Of a DNA stretch of 64,000 bases, positions 60,120 to 64,000 are shown piece by piece. The DNA is from Duganella sp. Root1480D1 (GTDB taxonomy: Bacteria > Pseudomonadota > Gammaproteobacteria > Burkholderiales > Burkholderiaceae_D), in NCBI RefSeq assembly GCF_001427305.1, contig NZ_LMFZ01000012.1:310001-374000 (forward strand), written 5' to 3'. Below the pieces are notes generated by a model. The model was given only the letters and a program-made list of their open reading frames with translations, was not told where the DNA came from and did not search any database. A program made the translations under genes and the position numbers. The stretch's first letter is position 1, and each line of letters opens with the position of its first letter.

Positions 60120-60201
60120 TCGTTTCGCAGCAGCCTGTTATTCACCGTGCAACACCGCGCCTGACGCGGTGTTCGCTTATTCAGATGGAATGAGAATCAT
60201 T

Positions 60202-61269
60202 ATGAATGTCGTCAGCACCCCACCAGGCGGTCTCCACGAGACCGATGCAGTCATCATCGGCGCCGGCCCGGTTGGCCTGTTCCAGGTCTTCGAACTTGGC
60301 CTGCTGGAGATCAAAGCCCACGTGATCGACTCGCTGAGCGCCGTTGGCGGCCAGTGCGTGGAACTGTACCCGGACAAGCCGATTTACGACATTCCAGCCA
60401 TTCCATCGTGCACCGGCCAGGAATTGACCGACGGCCTGCTGAAGCAGATCGAGCCGTTCGGCGCGACCTACCACCTGGGGCAGGAAGTGACCGTCGTGCA
60501 AAAGCGCGAAGACGGCCGCTTCGACGTCGAGACCTCACTGGGCACCAAGTTCATCACCAAGACCATCTTCATCGCAGCTGGCGTGGGTTCGTTCCAGCCG
60601 CGCACCATGAAGGTTGACGGCATCGAAGCCTTTGAAGGCTCGCAGCTGTTCTACCGCGTGAAAAACCCGGCCCAATTCGAAGGCAAGAACCTGGTGATCT
60701 GCGGCGGCGGCGACTCCGCGCTGGACTGGGCGCTGAACTTCGTCGGCAAGGCCGAATCCGTGGTACTGCTGCACCGCCGTGAAGACTTCCGCGCTGCCCC
60801 GGCCTCCGTGGCCAAGATGAAGCAGCTGTGCGATGAATACGAGATGCAACTGATCGTCGGCCAGGTGTCGGGCATCGAAACCAAGGACGACAAGCTGTCC
60901 GAACTGCGCGTGACCGGCGCCGATGGCGTGACCCGCCGCGTGCCGCTGGACATGCTGCTGGTGTTCTACGGCCTGTCGCCAAAGCTGGGCCCGATCGCCG
61001 AGTGGGGCCTGGACATCGAGCGCAAGCAGTTGAAAGTGGTGTCGACCGAGAAGTTCGAAACCAATGTGCCGGGCATCTTCGCCGTGGGCGACATCAACAC
61101 CTACCCAGGCAAGAAAAAGCTGATCCTGTCGGGCTTCCACGAAGCCGCACTGGCCGCTTTCGGCGCTGCACCATATATCTTCCCGGACAAGAAGATCCAT
61201 ATGCAATACACCACCACGTCGCCAAAACTCCACAAGGTTCTTGGCGTGGAAACCCCGGTGTTCGACTGA
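60202..61269 (+). CDS. Ferredoxin--NADP reductase, thioredoxin-reductase-like type
   Basis: A 355-residue flavoprotein. [20 protein letters not shown] binds [23 protein letters not shown] binds NADP(H), and [20 protein letters not shown] closes the FAD site. The redox-active CxxC of thioredoxin reductase is missing, as expected for the TrxR-like FNR family. I used the ATG before NVVSTPPGG; one four codons earlier is possible. It follows fdxA by 82 bases, a natural donor-carrier pair, and a terminator follows. Confidence 0.93.
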   Translation: MNVVSTPPGGLHETDAVIIGAGPVGLFQVFELGLLEIKAHVIDSLSAVGGQCVELYPDKPIYDIPAIPSCTGQELTDGLLKQIEPFGATYHLGQEVTVVQKREDGRFDVETSLGTKFITKTIFIAAGVGSFQPRTMKVDGIEAFEGSQLFYRVKNPAQFEGKNLVICGGGDSALDWALNFVGKAESVVLLHRREDFRAAPASVAKMKQLCDEYEMQLIVGQVSGIETKDDKLSELRVTGADGVTRRVPLDMLLVFYGLSPKLGPIAEWGLDIERKQLKVVSTEKFETNVPGIFAVGDINTYPGKKKLILSGFHEAALAAFGAAPYIFPDKKIHMQYTTTSPKLHKVLGVETPVFD

Positions 61270-61297
61270 TCCGACCAGTTCTTCAGACGCATCCTAC

Positions 61298-61327
61298 AAA
61301 AAAGCAGCGGAAACGCTGCTTTTTTTG
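61298..61327 (+). terminator. Rho-independent terminator after the FNR gene
   Basis: AAAAAAGCAGCG, a GAAA loop and CGCTGCTTTTTT form a perfect stem followed by further T residues. Confidence 0.93.
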
Positions 61328-61477
61328 TTTTCATGCTCGTATTATGTTGGAATCATGGCGTGTTAGCCCTTGTTTATGTACTTTCTGTGGGGTATTGCGG
61401 AATGCTGTAGGTCATGTATAAATGGCCTATAATTGAACCATCTTTGCGCATTGCCACAATTTTCGGCGGGACATACT

Positions 61478-62713
61478 ATGCTTTACCAATTGCACGAAAT
61501 GCAACGCTCGCTCCTGCACCCACTGATGCAGTGGGCTGAAGCCTCGTCCAAGCTGTTCACCAATCCTGTTTCGCCATTTGCGCATACACCGTTCTCGCAA
61601 CGTATCGCCGCGGGCTACGAATTGATGTACCGCCTGGGCAAGGAATACGAGAAGCCGGAATTCGGCATCAAACAGGCTGTGGTCAATGGCAAGCAAGTCC
61701 ACATCGACGAACGCATCGTCGAGAATAAGCCCTTCTGCAAGCTGCTGCACTTCCGCAAGGATATGAGCGAGAAGGAGTTCAAGGCCCTCAAGCAGCCGAC
61801 CGTGCTGCTGGTGGCGCCGCTGTCCGGCCACCATGCGACGCTGCTGCGTGATACCGTGCAGGCCCTGTTGTCCGAACATGACGTCTACATCACCGACTGG
61901 ATCGATGCGCGCCTGGTGCCGCTGTCGGCCGGCCCGTTCCACCTGAACGACTACGTAAAATATGTGCAGGAGTTCATCCGCCTGCTCGGCCCGGACCTGC
62001 ATGTGATTTCCGTCTGCCAGCCGACCGTGCCGGTAATGGCGGCGATTTCGCTGATGGCGACCGCCAAGGATCCAATGCTGCCAAAGACCATGACGATGAT
62101 GGGCGGCCCGATCGATCCGCGCAGGTCGCCGACCCAGGTCAACAACCTGGCCGTGGAAAAGAAGTTCTCCTGGTTCGAAAACACCGTGATCTATGCGGTG
62201 CCGCCTAACTACCCCGGCTTTGGACGCAAGGTCTATCCAGGCTTCCTGCAGCACGCCGGCTTTATCGCCATGAACCCGGGCCGCCATGCGCAGTCGCACC
62301 GCGAGTTCTATATGCACCTGGTGCGCGGCGACGACGAGCCGGCAGAATCGCACCGCAAGTTCTACGACGAATACAACGCTGTGTTGGACATGCCGGCCGA
62401 GTACTACCTCGACACGATCAAGACCGTGTTCCAGGAGTTCCGCCTGCCGCAAGGCACCTGGGAAGTGGACGGCGTGTTCGTGCGCCCGCAGGACATCAAG
62501 AACGTGGCGCTGATGACCGTCGAGGGCGAGCTGGATGATATTTCCGGCGCCGGCCAGACGCAGGCGGCGCACGACCTGTGCTCCGGTATTCCCGCCAATA
62601 TGCAGGAAGACTTCGTGGTGCCGGGCGCCGGCCACTACGGCATCTTCTCCGGCCGCCGCTGGCGCGAAATGGTCTGCCCACGGATTTCGGCATTCATCAA
62701 GAAACACGGCTAA
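61478..62713 (+). CDS. phaZ: Intracellular polyhydroxyalkanoate depolymerase
   Basis: A 411-residue PhaZ of the Ralstonia PhaZ1 type that degrades PHB granules. The lipase-box-like ISVCQPTVPV places the nucleophile as Cys (C180) rather than Ser, as known for this family. Other conserved parts are MMGGPIDPRRSPTQVNNLA, FVVPGAGHYGIFSGRRWRE (catalytic His) and MTVEGELDDISGAGQTQAAH (catalytic Asp). The ATG 15 codons into the open frame starts the homology. Confidence 0.94.
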   Translation: MLYQLHEMQRSLLHPLMQWAEASSKLFTNPVSPFAHTPFSQRIAAGYELMYRLGKEYEKPEFGIKQAVVNGKQVHIDERIVENKPFCKLLHFRKDMSEKEFKALKQPTVLLVAPLSGHHATLLRDTVQALLSEHDVYITDWIDARLVPLSAGPFHLNDYVKYVQEFIRLLGPDLHVISVCQPTVPVMAAISLMATAKDPMLPKTMTMMGGPIDPRRSPTQVNNLAVEKKFSWFENTVIYAVPPNYPGFGRKVYPGFLQHAGFIAMNPGRHAQSHREFYMHLVRGDDEPAESHRKFYDEYNAVLDMPAEYYLDTIKTVFQEFRLPQGTWEVDGVFVRPQDIKNVALMTVEGELDDISGAGQTQAAHDLCSGIPANMQEDFVVPGAGHYGIFSGRRWREMVCPRISAFIKKHG

Positions 62714-62731
62714 GGGCCTGCCCTCCAGCCG

Positions 62732-62755
62732 GCCGGGCCCGCGTGCCCGGCTTTT
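62732..62755 (+). terminator. Rho-independent terminator after phaZ
   Basis: GCCGGGC, a six-base loop and GCCCGGC, followed by TTTTATT, end the phaZ transcript. Confidence 0.85.
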
Positions 62756-62767
62756 ATTACGGCAAAC

Positions 62768-62787
62768 ATTATACTTTTTTATATAAT
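62768..62787. promoter_or_regulatory. Operator-like AT-rich dyad at the ArsR gene start
   Basis: ATTATA, eight bases, TATAAT is a perfect inverted repeat abutting the ATG. Its AT-rich form resembles operators of BigR-type sulfur sensors, and TATAAT or TATACT could double as a -10 box, giving autoregulation. Confidence 0.5.
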
Positions 62788-63093
62788 ATGAAGATTGATC
62801 CCGTTGCTTTGCAGGCTGCTGCCGGCCGCGCGTCCGGGCTGCTGAAATCCCTGTCAAACCAGGACCGCCTGCTGCTGCTTTGCCAGCTTGTGCAAGGCGA
62901 GCATTCGGTCGGCGAGCTGGAAGCGGCAACCGGCGTCGCGCAACCCACCCTGTCACAGCAATTGACCGTGCTGCGCAACGGTGAACTGGTCGCGACGCGG
63001 CGCGAAGGCAAACAGATTTTTTACAGCATTGCCAGCGCGGAGGCGATGGCGGTGCTGCAGGTGCTGTACAAACTTTACTGTCCAAAGGAGTAG
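62788..63093 (+). CDS. ArsR-family repressor, BigR/SqrR-like sulfur sensor
   Basis: A 101-residue winged-helix regulator ([51 protein letters not shown]). Two cysteines, C32 and C98, are 66 residues apart, the same separation as the redox pair that senses reactive sulfur in BigR (C42 and C108). It lacks the metal-binding CxC of arsenic sensors. It is followed by two YeeE/YedE genes five bases on, which it probably represses until sulfide or persulfide is present. Confidence 0.85.
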   Translation: MKIDPVALQAAAGRASGLLKSLSNQDRLLLLCQLVQGEHSVGELEAATGVAQPTLSQQLTVLRNGELVATRREGKQIFYSIASAEAMAVLQVLYKLYCPKE

Positions 63094-63097
63094 GGAA

Positions 63098-63529
63098 ATG
63101 AGTGCTTACTATGCGCCGCTGGCAGGCGGCATCATGATTGGCCTGGGAGCGGCGATGCTGTTGCTGCTCAACGGACGGATTGCCGGCATCAGCGGTATCG
63201 TCGGCGGCCTGCTTGGCCAAGCCTTTGCGCGCCAGCCGGGTTCCGGCAGCGACGCAGGCTGGCGCATCGCCTTCCTCGCGGGCCTGGTGGCCGCGCCACT
63301 GCTCTATGGCGCCTTCACGGCGCTGCCGGCAGCACAAGTCGACGCCAGCGCTGGCACGCTGGTGGCTGCAGGCCTGCTGGTCGGGTTGGGCACACGTTAC
63401 GCTTCCGGTTGCACCAGCGGCCACGGCATCTGCGGGCTTTCCCGTTTCTCTCCGCGCTCGCTGGCAGCAACGCTTACCTTCATGGCAGCCGGTTTTGCCA
63501 CCGTCGCCGTTGTGCGGGGCTTGCTATGA
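63098..63529 (+). CDS. YeeE/YedE family sulfur-transport protein, first half
   Basis: A 143-residue membrane protein with about four helices. [13 protein letters not shown] and the signature [20 protein letters not shown] carry the conserved cysteines of YeeE-type thiosulfate channels. The full-length YeeE is split in two here, with the other half in the next gene; the overlap (ATGA) suggests they assemble together. It follows the sulfur-sensing repressor. Confidence 0.9.
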   Translation: MSAYYAPLAGGIMIGLGAAMLLLLNGRIAGISGIVGGLLGQAFARQPGSGSDAGWRIAFLAGLVAAPLLYGAFTALPAAQVDASAGTLVAAGLLVGLGTRYASGCTSGHGICGLSRFSPRSLAATLTFMAAGFATVAVVRGLL

Positions 63530-63945
63530 GTACGCTGACCTCCTTGCTGGCCGGACTGATATTCGGCCTGGGCCTGGTTGTCTCGGGCATGACCAATCCC
63601 GCCAAGGTGCTGGGCTTCCTGGACATATTTGGCAGATGGGACCCCGCCATGGCGTTTGTCATGGCGGGCGCGCTGCTGGTTGGCACCCTCTCCTTCCACA
63701 TCGCAGGCAAACGCACTCGCGCCATCCTCGGTGCTCCCATCAGCCTGCCGACGGCACGCGACATTGACCGCCGTCTCGTCCTGGGGAGCCTGGCATTCGG
63801 CATAGGATGGGGGCTGGCCGGTTACTGCCCCGGCCCGGTCATCACATCGCTGGCAACCGGCGGCGGCAAGCCATGGATCTTCTTTATCGCCATGCTGGCC
63901 GGCATGGCGATTTTCGAAATCGCCGAACGGCGCAAAGAAGCCTAG
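63526..63945 (+). CDS. YeeE/YedE family (DUF6691) sulfur-transport protein, second half
   Basis: A 139-residue membrane protein with about four helices. [20 protein letters not shown] and the [20 protein letters not shown] motif with its conserved cysteine mark the second half of a split YeeE. The ATG overlaps the preceding stop codon. The pair with a BigR-like repressor is found in operons for sulfide detoxification; here no sulfur dioxygenase lies inside the window. Confidence 0.9.
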   Translation: MSTLTSLLAGLIFGLGLVVSGMTNPAKVLGFLDIFGRWDPAMAFVMAGALLVGTLSFHIAGKRTRAILGAPISLPTARDIDRRLVLGSLAFGIGWGLAGYCPGPVITSLATGGGKPWIFFIAMLAGMAIFEIAERRKEA

Positions 63946-64000
63946 GAAGCCTTTTCGATCGCTACGGTAGGTCGCGTGTTCGGGAATATCTGCTCGACTC
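63942..64000 (-). CDS. Possible C-terminal end of a gene entering from the right edge
   Basis: On the minus strand an open frame reads [18 protein letters not shown] and then TAG, whose bases overlap the convergent YeeE stop codon. It is only 18 codons, so the call is tentative. Confidence 0.35.
   Translation of the reverse strand, partial: VEQIFPNTRPTVAIEKAS

Overview
The window looks like ordinary chromosome from a G+C-rich betaproteobacterium, most likely Oxalobacteraceae (Massilia/Duganella/Janthinobacterium type). This is an inference from gene content: a yhdP-nitrilase-tldD cluster, tkt-gap, glnA followed by ntrBC, an intracellular PHA depolymerase with a PHA-system protein, and several large TonB-dependent receptors of unknown substrate. 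I saw no tRNA, rRNA, insertion sequence, phage or CRISPR array.

Layout. 1-8.3 kb: tldD (partial), a carbon-nitrogen hydrolase and yhdP on the minus strand, then glnE (glutamine synthetase adenylyltransferase) on plus. 8.4-24.4 kb: three TonB-dependent receptors, a GST-like/WYL-regulator divergent pair, two small envelope proteins, tkt-gap and rsmE, ending in a 560-base AT-rich gap rich in dyad symmetries. 24.4-29.9 kb: a FAD dehydrogenase, a GAF histidine kinase with its REC/HD-GYP response regulator, and a CorA transporter. 30-34.8 kb: the nitrogen block glnA, DUF4124 gene, ntrB, ntrC, with a sigma-54 promoter and three NtrC boxes upstream of glnA. 34.8-44.1 kb: rhodanese, an MdoB-like transferase, a fourth TonB receptor, a TAXI solute-binding protein and a divergent bifunctional penicillin-binding protein. 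44.4-48.7 kb: a tightly coupled five-gene minus-strand operon (YncE-like propeller, polysaccharide deacetylase, fatty acid hydroxylase, EI24 membrane protein, CinA-like protein).

48.8-53.4 kb holds the most interesting locus: an ECF-type sigma factor and its anti-sigma factor, divergent from a secreted subtilase, followed by a secreted Ala/Gly/Asn repeat protein. The same promoter-like signature (GGAAG or GGATT, 17 bases, CGTT) lies before the sigma gene, the subtilase gene and the repeat-protein gene, which suggests a compact self-contained cell-surface regulon. 53.6-64 kb: HU, acyl-CoA-binding protein, several small unknown proteins, a GNAT enzyme, a PHA-system protein, an M4-like metalloprotease next to an emfourin-like inhibitor, ferredoxin FdxA with a TrxR-like ferredoxin reductase, PHA depolymerase, and a BigR-like ArsR repressor with two YeeE/YedE sulfur-transport half-proteins.

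Two near-complete copies and one decayed copy of a short element with AAACCGGTAA/TTACCGGTTT-type ends and internal GTGTCAGACCC palindromes sit between genes and supply their stop codons. All functions are read from sequence without database searches; start codons were chosen by overlap, ribosome-binding site or family length.
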